The translations under genes were made by a program, and so were the position numbers. From Geoalkalibacter ferrihydriticus DSM 17813 (GTDB lineage: Bacteria > Desulfobacterota > Desulfuromonadia > Desulfuromonadales > Geoalkalibacteraceae), in NCBI RefSeq assembly GCF_000820505.1, contig NZ_JWJD01000006.1, positions 681 to 64,680 on the forward strand: a stretch of DNA of 64,000 bases, in the 5' to 3' direction. Below, one piece after another: positions 33,973 through 40,679 of this stretch (its first letter is position 1; each line of letters starts with the position of its first letter). The notes below the pieces were generated by a model that saw nothing but the letters and a program-made list of their open reading frames with translations, was not told the DNA's origin and made no database searches.

Positions 33973-36114
33973 CTAGCCCCGCCGCCAGGCATGGAATTTT
34001 TCCACCCAGGTCAGTAGTTTCTCAGGGACATGGGCTTTTTTCCATTCGCCTGCGGCCATTTTGTTGGCTTCGGCCAGGGTGGGGTAGGGGTGGATGGTGC
34101 CGAGAATCTTGTTGAGACCCAGGCCGTGCTTCATGGCCAGGATGTACTCGGCGAGCAGATCGCCCGCGTGGGTGCCGACAATGGTTACGCCGAGGATCTT
34201 GTCCTTGCCGGGCGGGGTGATGATCTTGATCCAGCCGTGATCCTCGCTCTCGGCGATGGCCCGATCCAACTCGGCCAGCTCAAAAACCGTCACCTCGTGT
34301 TCGATGTTCTGGTCTCGCGCTTCGGCTTCGTTGAGGCCGACGCGCGCCACTTCCGGGTCGGTGAAGGTGCACCAGGGGATGACGCTGTAATCGGCGCGAA
34401 ACTTCTTGAATTCGCCGAACAGGGCGTTGACTGCCGCGTACCAGGCCTGATGGGCGGCGGTGTGAGTGAATTGGTAGGGGCCTGCCACATCGCCCGCGCA
34501 GAGGATGTTCGGGAAGTTGGTGCGCAAGAAGGGATCGGTGTCGATGGTGCCGCGCTCGCTCAGGCGCACGCCCAGCTCCTCCAGGCCGAATCCCGTCGTG
34601 CGGGCGCGGCGGCCCACGGCGACCAGGATGGCGTCGAAAGGCACCTCGACTTTTTGTCCCTGATGTTCGCACACCAGGATTTTCTCCTGGGCCTTGACCT
34701 GAACTTCCTTGGCGGCGTGTTCGGTCAGCACCCGTACGCCTTCGGCCTCGAAACGCTCGCGTACGAAGGCTGCGACATCGGCGTCCTCGCGGCTCATGAG
34801 CTGCGCAGCCATTTCCACCTGTGTCACTTGCGCGCCGAAGCGCGCAAAGGCTTGGGTCATCTCGCAGCCGATGGGGCCGCCGCCCAGAACCACCAGGCGT
34901 TTGGGCAATTCGCGCAGTTGCCAGAGATTGTCCGAGGTCAGATAATCCACCTGATCCAGCCCCGGGATGGGCGGCACGAACGGCTCGGCGCCGGTGGCGA
35001 CGATGATGTTGCGCGTGGTCAAAGTTCGCTCGCCGACCTGCACGGTGTAGGGTGATGTGATGCGCGCCTCGCCCTTGATGCATTCCACGCCAAGTTCGGT
35101 GTAGCGTTCCACCGAATCGTGCGGTTCGACTTTTTTTACCACCCGCTGCACCCGCTCCATCACCTCGGCGAAATCAAAATGGGTTTGCGATTTCTGCAGA
35201 CCGAATTCTGCCGCACGGCGGCCATAGGCGAGCATTTTCGCCGAGCGGATCAGCGCCTTGCTCGGAACGCAGCCGGTATTGAGACAATCGCCGCCCATCT
35301 TGTCCTTTTCGATCAGGGCCACCTTGGCCTTGACGGCGGCCGCGATATAGGCGCTGACCAGGCCGGCCGAACCGGCTCCGAGGACGACGATGTTGTAATC
35401 GAATTTTTTTGGTTTGGGAAAATCTTTGAGTGTTCGGCGTTTTTGCATGAAATCGACCCCCTTGCGGGCGATGAGAGGAAAGATGCCGAGCAGGGCAAAG
35501 GAAAGCAGCAGCTGCGGCGAAAGGATGCCGCCGAGCGTCTCGATCTGACCGAGTTGGGTGCCGGCGTTGACGTAGACCGCAGTCCCTGGAAGCATGCCGA
35601 GCTGGCTGACCCAGTAATAGGTCAGGGTACGCATGGGGGTGAGTCCCATCGCCAGGTTGATGACGAAAAAGGGGAAGATCGGCACCAGACGCAGGGTGAA
35701 CAGGTAAAACCCGCCGTCTTTTTCAATGCCCGCGTTGAGCGCCTTGAGACGTTTGCCGAATTTGCTCTGCACCCAGTCGCGCAGCAGAAAGCGGCTGACC
35801 AGAAAGGCCAGGGTCGCACCGATGGTGCTGGCGAAAGACACAACGATGAGTGCGGGTAAAAAACCAAACAGCGCGCCGCCGGCCAGGGTCATGACGGCGG
35901 CGCCCGGCAGTGACAGGGCGGTGACCAGAATATAGAAGAGAAAATAAGCGCCAAGCGTCAGGAAACGATTGGCGGCGTAGAATTGCTGAAACGCCTCCTG
36001 GCGGGCTTTGAGTTCGGTAAGAGTCAGGTAGCGCTGCAGATCGAAAACAAAGAACAGCGTGACCAATATGGCAATGGCCAGGAGGATGAGGATTTTTTTG
36101 CCGTTGCCTGTCAT
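33973..36114 (-). CDS. Fusion of TVP38/TMEM64 membrane domain and mercuric-reductase-like flavoprotein
   Basis: A 713-residue protein. Residues 1-225 form a TVP38/TMEM64 (SNARE-associated/DedA-like) membrane domain with several TM helices. Residues about 240-713 form a class-I pyridine-nucleotide disulfide oxidoreductase: FAD motif VVLGAGSAGLVSA, redox pair CLNTGC in GGDCLNTGCVPSK, NAD motif VVLGGGPIGCEM, and the dimer-interface TIHPYPTLAE. The MerA Cys-Cys C-terminus is absent, so mercuric reduction is unlikely; a membrane-tethered thiol or quinone reductase is inferred. It is 36 nt after the ArsS gene and probably acts with it. Confidence 0.9.
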   Translation of the reverse strand: MTGNGKKILILLAIAILVTLFFVFDLQRYLTLTELKARQEAFQQFYAANRFLTLGAYFLFYILVTALSLPGAAVMTLAGGALFGFLPALIVVSFASTIGATLAFLVSRFLLRDWVQSKFGKRLKALNAGIEKDGGFYLFTLRLVPIFPFFVINLAMGLTPMRTLTYYWVSQLGMLPGTAVYVNAGTQLGQIETLGGILSPQLLLSFALLGIFPLIARKGVDFMQKRRTLKDFPKPKKFDYNIVVLGAGSAGLVSAYIAAAVKAKVALIEKDKMGGDCLNTGCVPSKALIRSAKMLAYGRRAAEFGLQKSQTHFDFAEVMERVQRVVKKVEPHDSVERYTELGVECIKGEARITSPYTVQVGERTLTTRNIIVATGAEPFVPPIPGLDQVDYLTSDNLWQLRELPKRLVVLGGGPIGCEMTQAFARFGAQVTQVEMAAQLMSREDADVAAFVRERFEAEGVRVLTEHAAKEVQVKAQEKILVCEHQGQKVEVPFDAILVAVGRRARTTGFGLEELGVRLSERGTIDTDPFLRTNFPNILCAGDVAGPYQFTHTAAHQAWYAAVNALFGEFKKFRADYSVIPWCTFTDPEVARVGLNEAEARDQNIEHEVTVFELAELDRAIAESEDHGWIKIITPPGKDKILGVTIVGTHAGDLLAEYILAMKHGLGLNKILGTIHPYPTLAEANKMAAGEWKKAHVPEKLLTWVEKFHAWRRG

Positions 36115-36139
36115 CTCTTAATCTCCAGATAGTGTTTTT

Positions 36140-36160
36140 TGTGACCTCAACTAGGTCGCA
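36140..36160 (-). promoter_or_regulatory. Candidate bacterial SECIS hairpin of arsS
   Basis: On the minus strand GACCT-AGTTG-AGGTC (36157-36143) forms a 5-bp stem and 5-nt loop, extended outward by pairs after one mismatch. The loop begins 19 nt after the TGA (36174-36172) and has a G in its second position; bacterial SECIS rules ask for a G in the first two loop bases and 16-37 nt spacing. Confidence 0.6.
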
Positions 36161-37152
36161 ATCTCGCCCCCTCAGGTAAAGCCTGCACCGGCGGTGCAGG
36201 CATAGCAGTGATCGGCGGTGGCGATGAGAGTACCCTCGGCGGGCGGGGCAGGTAGGTCGCGCACATGGGTGCGTTTTTCACCCCGGCAGATGCCGGCGGC
36301 CAGATGAAAATCGCAATCGAAGACATAACCATCCCAGGAGATACTAATCTGCTCACGGCACATGAGTGCGGGGATCGTTTCCGGGTTGAAGGCCTGGGCC
36401 AGTTTGCGCATGTAGCCTTCATAGTTGCCTGAGTTTTCCAGCCAGTCCTGGAAACGTCCCAAGGGCGTGTTGGTCAGCGTGAACAGGTTGTTGAAAACCA
36501 GGCCCCAGCGTTTGTGCAGCTCGCGCCGGTAGCGTTTTTCCGTCGCCCCCTGATTGGCGGGCAGGAAGGCGCCGCCGGGGTTGACGGCCAGGTGAAGTTC
36601 CAGCCCTGAGCCTTCGCACCCATAGCCCAAGTCATTGAGGCGGTGCAGCATCGCCAGGCTTTTTTCCCAGACCCCTGAGCCTCTCTGCGCCTCGATCTGG
36701 GCTTCGCGCAGGGCCGGAAAGGAAACCACCAGGGCCACGCGATGCTTAATGCAGGCGTGCAGCAGTTGTTCTCGCTCAGGCCCGTTCAGCGCCGTCAGGT
36801 TGGAGCGCAGCATGAGCTTCGGCGTGACCTCTGCCAAATCGGCAAGAAAGCCCTCGATGCCGGGCACCAGTTCCGGGGCGCCGCCGGTGATATCGACCAG
36901 TTCGAAGCGGCTGCGGCGCGCAAAGGCGACGACCTCCTTCATGGTCTGTGCGCTCATGACTTTTTCACGCTGATGAGGTCCGGCCTCCAGATGGCAATGC
37001 CGGCAGGCGAGATCGCACAGCAGACCGACATTGATCTGCAGGATACGACAACGCTTGCGCGCCAGGGTCAATCCCTGCTGTTTCAGGGTGCAGCTGAAAT
37101 GCTCGAAATCCGGTGCCGGAACCTGAGCAGACGTTTTCCGTGGAATTCCCAT
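36151..37152 (-). CDS. arsS: ArsS-type radical SAM protein, predicted selenoprotein (Sec at the TGA 36174-36172)
   Basis: About 326 residues to the TGA, 333 codons if it is read as selenocysteine. The radical SAM cluster motif is CDLACRHC; the middle is typical of the rSAM/Cys-rich (ArsS, TIGR04167) family (DITGGAPEL, LRSNLTAL, PALMCREQISISWDGYVFDCDF, HCYACTAGAG). Family members end ...GxxCGG or ...GxxUGG. Here FT is followed by TGA, GGG, GGC, GAG, ATT, GCG, ACC, TAG, that is U-G-G-E-I-A-T-stop, so the TGA sits where the conserved Cys/Sec is expected. ArsS acts after ArsM in arsenosugar synthesis, making the carbon-arsenic bond to the sugar carrier. ATG 37152 has an AAAGGA site. Confidence 0.88.
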
Positions 37153-37165
37153 ACATTGAGTCCTT

Positions 37166-37498
37166 TTACAGCGAGAGCTTCTCGGCGATTTTGCGCATCT
37201 GGACGCCATGCACCAGAGAGGCCCCGCCGCGAATGGCGCCCGCCACGTGAAGGGCCTCGGTCATTTCCTCCAGATCGCAGCCCTGCTCCAGGCTGGCGCG
37301 GGTGTAGGCATCAATGCAATAGGGACACTGCACGCTGTGGGCGACGGCCAGGGCGATCAAGGCCTTTTCACGCGCACTCAGCGCCCCCTCGGCGAACACC
37401 GCGCCGTAGTAGTCAAAGAATTTGCGGGCCAATTCCGGCGCATCCTTGCCGATGGTTTCAAACAGGCCCAGATCATCGGGGTCGTAATATGTCTTCAT
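37166..37498 (-). CDS. Arsenosugar-associated peroxidase-like protein (CMD/AhpD family)
   Basis: A 110-residue AhpD-like protein: AREKALIALAVAHSVQCPYCIDAYTRASLEQG, ending GGASLVHGVQMRKIAEKLSL, which is the form annotated as the ArsS-associated alkylhydroperoxidase-like protein (TIGR04169). The CPYC pair is the redox or metalloid-binding site. Its gene ends 13 nt before arsS, consistent with joint translation. GGAGAAATTC precedes the ATG at 37498. Its partner ArsS carries the predicted Sec; this protein uses Cys. Confidence 0.88.
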   Translation of the reverse strand: MKTYYDPDDLGLFETIGKDAPELARKFFDYYGAVFAEGALSAREKALIALAVAHSVQCPYCIDAYTRASLEQGCDLEEMTEALHVAGAIRGGASLVHGVQMRKIAEKLSL

Positions 37499-37581
37499 GA
37501 ATTTCTCCATTGCAAAGTGACGTTATTGTCTGTCGACTTTCTTCGGCTGAGAGTTAAACATTAACGCAAACGTTTTCAGGC

Positions 37582-37710
37582 TCAACTGTCCAGCCGCGTG
37601 TTGCGCTTGCAGTCCAACATTTCGCTGCATCGCGCCAGTTCCATCTGTTCTTCTTCGCGCAACCAGGAAAACATATCCGCATTCCTGATGTACCAGAGCC
37701 GAGGTTCCAT
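37582..37710 (-). CDS. 42-residue ORF resembling the N-terminus of a Crp/Fnr regulator
   Basis: ATG 37710 has an AAGGA site 8 nt upstream and opens RLWYIRNADMFSWLREEEQM, followed by ELARCSEMLDCKRNTRLDS and TGA. That is the start of a Crp/Fnr cyclic-nucleotide-type domain (W.lRn.d.F..L.eee...la), cut off before the beta-barrel. It is probably a gene remnant; it could still be translated as a small Cys-containing protein because it lies in a compact unit between two CMD genes. Confidence 0.5.
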   Translation of the reverse strand: MEPRLWYIRNADMFSWLREEEQMELARCSEMLDCKRNTRLDS

Positions 37711-37734
37711 AATCGGATCCTTTCCCTACCAAGG

Positions 37735-38265
37735 CTAGAAATCGATTTCCACCTGCAGGGCATCGAGAAATTTGTTGAATCCGGCAAAAAGCTCCATGAC
37801 GCCCAGCGCCTCGACGATTTCGGCAGCATCGGCTCCGAGATCGCGCAGAGCCTTGACCTCGGAATCCTCAATGCGCAGCGGTGCGATGTTGGCCTTGCGC
37901 GCAAAGGCGATGAGCGCGCGCTCCTTGCGGCTGAATTCCGCCTGCTGCAGATCGTTTTCAATCGCCTTGATCTCTTCGCCGGACACACCGATGGAGCGCA
38001 GCGCCGCCTCGTGGGCCGCTACGCAGTAGTCGCAGCCGTTGTCTTTGGAGACCAGCACGGCGATGGCTTCTTTCGCCTTGCGCGCCAGAACACCTTCCAT
38101 CATCACCTTTTTCACTTTGAACCAGTTGGCTTCCAGCAAGGGTGGGTGGTTGGCGTAGGCGCGAAACAGATTGGGCACCATACCGAAGGCCTGTTTGATT
38201 TCGACAAAAATTTCGGCCGTGCGGGCTTGTGCGGATTGCGGATCGAGGGAGGGGATGCGGGTCAT
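37735..38265 (-). CDS. Carboxymuconolactone decarboxylase/AhpD-family peroxidase-related protein
   Basis: A 176-residue protein with the AhpD core: FGMVPNLFRAYANHPPLLEANW, ARKAKEAIAVLVSKDNGCDYCVAAHEAAL (CDYC redox pair and downstream His), and a second CMD half at the C-terminus. It belongs to the uncharacterised peroxidase-related branch. Such proteins act as hydroperoxide reductases or thiol shuttles. It follows the TetR gene by 17 nt and leads into the Crp remnant and the ArsS unit, so it is probably under TetR control. ATG 38265 has a GGAGAG site. Confidence 0.88.
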   Translation of the reverse strand: MTRIPSLDPQSAQARTAEIFVEIKQAFGMVPNLFRAYANHPPLLEANWFKVKKVMMEGVLARKAKEAIAVLVSKDNGCDYCVAAHEAALRSIGVSGEEIKAIENDLQQAEFSRKERALIAFARKANIAPLRIEDSEVKALRDLGADAAEIVEALGVMELFAGFNKFLDALQVEIDF

Positions 38266-38282
38266 GATGGCTCTCCGTACGG

Positions 38283-38897
38283 TCAATGGGATCGGCGCTG
38301 GTCCGAACCCGGATTGTTTGTGAAAAGCATCAGACGCAAAGTCTCGATGCAATTCTTCATCGGTTTTTCCGTTTTGTGCAGGCGCGATTGCATGATGCCG
38401 CCTTCCAGTACCGCGATGACATACTCGGAAAGATCCTCGGCACTGCGTTCGGCATGAATCGACCCCTCGTCCTGAGCCTGGGCGATGATAGCGGCCAGTT
38501 TCTGCTTCCACTGAAGAAAGACCTCGGCAGTCAGGTGCGCGAACGCGGGGACGGTATCGCTGGTTTCCAGGGCCGTATTGCCGAACAGGCAGCCGCCGAC
38601 AAAACCCCTGCCGCGATGGTAGGCAAGTGCCTGGTGCAGAAAGCTCTCCAGTTTTTCGGCCGCGCTCTCGCCCTCAAGGCCTTCATCGATAAAGTTCATG
38701 AAGTGATCACCGGCCTGGCGCAGATAGGCAAGGGCCAGGTCGTCCTTGCCGGGAAAATGAAAATACAGGCTGCCCTTGGTGACACCCGTTGCTTGCAGCA
38801 GATCGTTGATGCTGGTGGCGCCAAAGCCTTTGGTGCGAAACAGGCGGGCAGCATCGTCGAGGATTTTCTGTCGGGTTTTTTGGCCTTTGATTCCCAT
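38283..38897 (-). CDS. TetR/AcrR-family transcriptional regulator
   Basis: A 204-residue regulator: the N-terminal HTH (TRQKILDDAARLFRTKGFGATSINDLLQATGVTKGSLYFHFPGKDDLA) is standard, followed by an all-helical ligand domain of the TetR_C type (GGCLFGNTALETSD). It heads the minus-strand CMD/ArsS unit and has a matching palindrome in its promoter, so it is probably autoregulatory and controls the peroxidase-like genes. The inducer is unknown. Confidence 0.92.
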   Translation of the reverse strand: MGIKGQKTRQKILDDAARLFRTKGFGATSINDLLQATGVTKGSLYFHFPGKDDLALAYLRQAGDHFMNFIDEGLEGESAAEKLESFLHQALAYHRGRGFVGGCLFGNTALETSDTVPAFAHLTAEVFLQWKQKLAAIIAQAQDEGSIHAERSAEDLSEYVIAVLEGGIMQSRLHKTEKPMKNCIETLRLMLFTNNPGSDQRRSH

Positions 38898-38916
38898 ATG
38901 AATTCCTCAATAAAAA

Positions 38917-38972
38917 ACATACCGTTCGGTTTATTCTTGTTTCTACTGTATCGCGGAAATCATGGATGTCAA
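38917..38972 (-). promoter_or_regulatory. TetR promoter and operator
   Basis: Minus-strand promoter: TTGACA (38972-38967), 16-nt spacer, TACAGT (38950-38945). Downstream, the palindrome ACCGTTCGGT (38921-38930), flanked by AT-rich arms, has the ACCG-N2-CGGT form common to TetR operators and lies between the predicted start of transcription and the gene. Confidence 0.7.
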
Positions 38973-39225
38973 CCATGCTACGGTGTCTATGGACTTAATG
39001 TTAATGAGGGGCTCAAATAAAAACTATCGCGGTGATTACAGTTGGGCCGCTTTTTTTTCGCTGCGTTTGGAAGGAATTAAGACTGTCACCAGAACCGATG
39101 ACCGTTCAGGCAATGGCGGTGCAATCGTCGCGGAACCGTTGAATTGCCTGAGGGTGGAAAACTGGCGGTCATAAACCTGAGAGCGCTGGCGCAACGCTGA
39201 TCAGTCATAGGTGCATCACATTGTG
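38973..39225. other. Intergenic stretch without a recognisable gene
   Basis: Together with the promoter above, the TetR-SHOCT interval is 328 bp. I see no credible coding region; a T-rich run at 39051-39059 follows a short GGGCCGC without a clear stem. Confidence 0.5.
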
Positions 39226-39474
39226 TCAACCCTGCAAATCCTTTTTCATACGTTGGAACTCCTCGCGGGAAATATCTCCCTTGGCGTAGCGCTTCTCTAA
39301 AATTCCCAAGGCTGTTTCCGCGCGGGGCGGCTCTTGGCTCTGATCTGTACGAAAGACCAACAGGCGCACGACCATGATCACCCCGAAGATGGCGAATCCC
39401 CACAGGACTATCATGAAAATCCACATCAGCGGCCCCATCATAGGCATGCCGTTCATCATCGGATATACGGGCAT
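39226..39474 (-). CDS. SHOCT domain small membrane protein
   Basis: An 82-residue protein with one TM helix (about 16-40, PLMWIFMIVLWGFAIFGVIMVV) and a C-terminal SHOCT domain (ALGILEKRYAKGDISREEFQRMKKDL). The Met-rich N-terminus (PMMNGMPMMG) could bind copper. SHOCT domains occur in many short membrane proteins of unknown role. It lies 18 nt after the peroxiredoxin gene and may be co-transcribed with it. Confidence 0.85.
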   Translation of the reverse strand: MPVYPMMNGMPMMGPLMWIFMIVLWGFAIFGVIMVVRLLVFRTDQSQEPPRAETALGILEKRYAKGDISREEFQRMKKDLQG

Positions 39475-39492
39475 CTCGCAATCTCCCTTTCG

Positions 39493-40155
39493 TTAACGGT
39501 GGCGCAGATTGGGCAGGGTAAGCAAGATTTCTAGAATGTTCGACGGTTCAGGGCGTCGCGTGTGATCGGTATCGACATGGGCGTGATGGATGATGCCGTC
39601 GGGGCGCACGATGTAGCGCGCCGCCAGGGGCAGGCTCCAACTCTCGTCACCGTTATGCTTCGGCAGATCTAGACCGAATTTGAGATAAACTTCGCGTAAG
39701 GCGGGGGGAAGCACATGGACGATGCCGAATTTTTTGGCTAATGCGTTGCCGGGGTCACACAGCAGCGGATAGCTCAACTGATGTTTTTCGGCCAACCGCA
39801 GGGCGAATTCGGGGACCATGGGCGAAATGGCGACCAATCGGGCGCTGCTTTTTTCGATGTCGGCGTGCACGGTTTGCAGAGCATCCAGCTCCGCGTTGCA
39901 GAACGGTCACCAGGCTCCTCGGAAAAAATTCATGACCAGGGGCCCCTCAGCGAGAAGCTTCTGAGAGTCGAAGCGTCTGCCGTCGGCCGCATTCAGAGTG
40001 AATTCGGGAACGGCATCGCCTTCCCTGAGGGCTCGCTCGACGATGCCGGATTCAGCCAAGGCGCGTGCCGCCCGGCCCATGATTTTCTGCGATTCGGCGT
40101 CGGCTTTCTCCTGAAAACCCGATTTGATTTCTTTCAGTGTGCTTTGCAGGGTCAT
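39493..40155 (-). CDS. Predicted selenoprotein peroxiredoxin (AhpC/TSA family, UxxC active site)
   Basis: Two same-frame open stretches join across one TGA (39909-39907). Before it: ATG 40155 (AAAGGAG site), a helical start, then DAVPEFTLNAADGRRFDSQKL and LVMNFFRGAW. After it: PFCNAELDAL, SSARLVAISPM, LSYPLLCDPGNALAKKFGI and ARYIVRPDGIIHH. Read through, the site is FFRGAW-U-PFCNAEL, the WCPFC active site of AhpC/TSA-like peroxiredoxins with Sec for the first Cys. The product is 220 residues, a normal family length. It should reduce hydroperoxides. A SECIS-like hairpin follows the TGA. Confidence 0.9.
39876..39894 (-). promoter_or_regulatory. Candidate bacterial SECIS hairpin of the peroxiredoxin
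   Basis: On the minus strand GCGGAGC-TGGAT-GCTCTGC (39894-39876) forms a 7-bp stem with one G-T pair and a 5-nt loop containing GG. The loop begins 19 nt after the TGA at 39909-39907. Stem, GG in the loop and spacing all fit bacterial SECIS elements recognised by SelB. Confidence 0.75.
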
Positions 40156-40274
40156 GTTGTTCTCCTTTATGCTTGCAAGCATAACAGCAATTCGTATTTT
40201 TTCCCGAGCGTTAGGGCGGGTAACTCCCGTGGTAGGATTGAACAAGAGCCTGTCAACGGGCGGAGTCGCCAATC

Positions 40275-40659
40275 ATGTCCTTGACCACGACCTTGTTCAT
40301 AGCGCTGATCGCGGGGCTTTCCATCCCCGCTGGTGATTTTGATCGTTTTGCAGAAAATGCCTGAAGGGTTTGCCGCATACACCGAGATGTCGCAGAATGA
40401 AAAATCAGCCTCGCGATTATGGCTGATTTTCCTGGCCATTCCCCTGGTGGGGACGCTGTGCGCCTGGCTGGGATTCGCCTGGCTGGCGGCGGACCAGCAG
40501 ATTCTGGGCATCCTCATGTTGTTTTGCAGCGGTGGAATTCTCTATCTGATTTTCGACGACATCGCCCCTCGCGCCCATCTGAAACACAATGATTTTCCCG
40601 CGGTCGGAGCCGTCTCAGGATTTCTGCTGGGCCTGGTGGGGACGATGCTCATTCATTGA
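40275..40659 (+). pseudogene. ZIP-family metal transporter remnant with internal deletion
   Basis: ATG 40275 opens MSLTTTLFIALIAGLSIPAG, the first TM helix of a ZIP transporter. Just after it, in another frame (40333 is 58 nt downstream), the C-terminal part continues: LQKMPEGFA (the ZIP H/xNxPEG region with Met-Lys variation), then three TM helices ending GTMLIH. About half of a usual 230-residue protein is missing, with the frame lost at the junction. It converges on arsM. Confidence 0.75.
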
Positions 40660-40679
40660 GGGGTACACTTTCCCGCCCT

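Noticed and set aside
36172-36174. Treating the arsS TGA as an ordinary stop
   Set aside because: The following U-G-G match to the family terminus and the SECIS-like hairpin make readthrough the better explanation, although it is unproven here.
37166-37498. A third selenocysteine in the peroxidase-like partner of ArsS
   Set aside because: Its active site is encoded by ordinary Cys codons (CPYC) and there is no in-frame TGA.
38962-39174. 70-codon plus-strand ORF between TetR and SHOCT genes
   Set aside because: It overlaps the TetR promoter on the other strand, lacks a ribosome site and shows no protein-like pattern.
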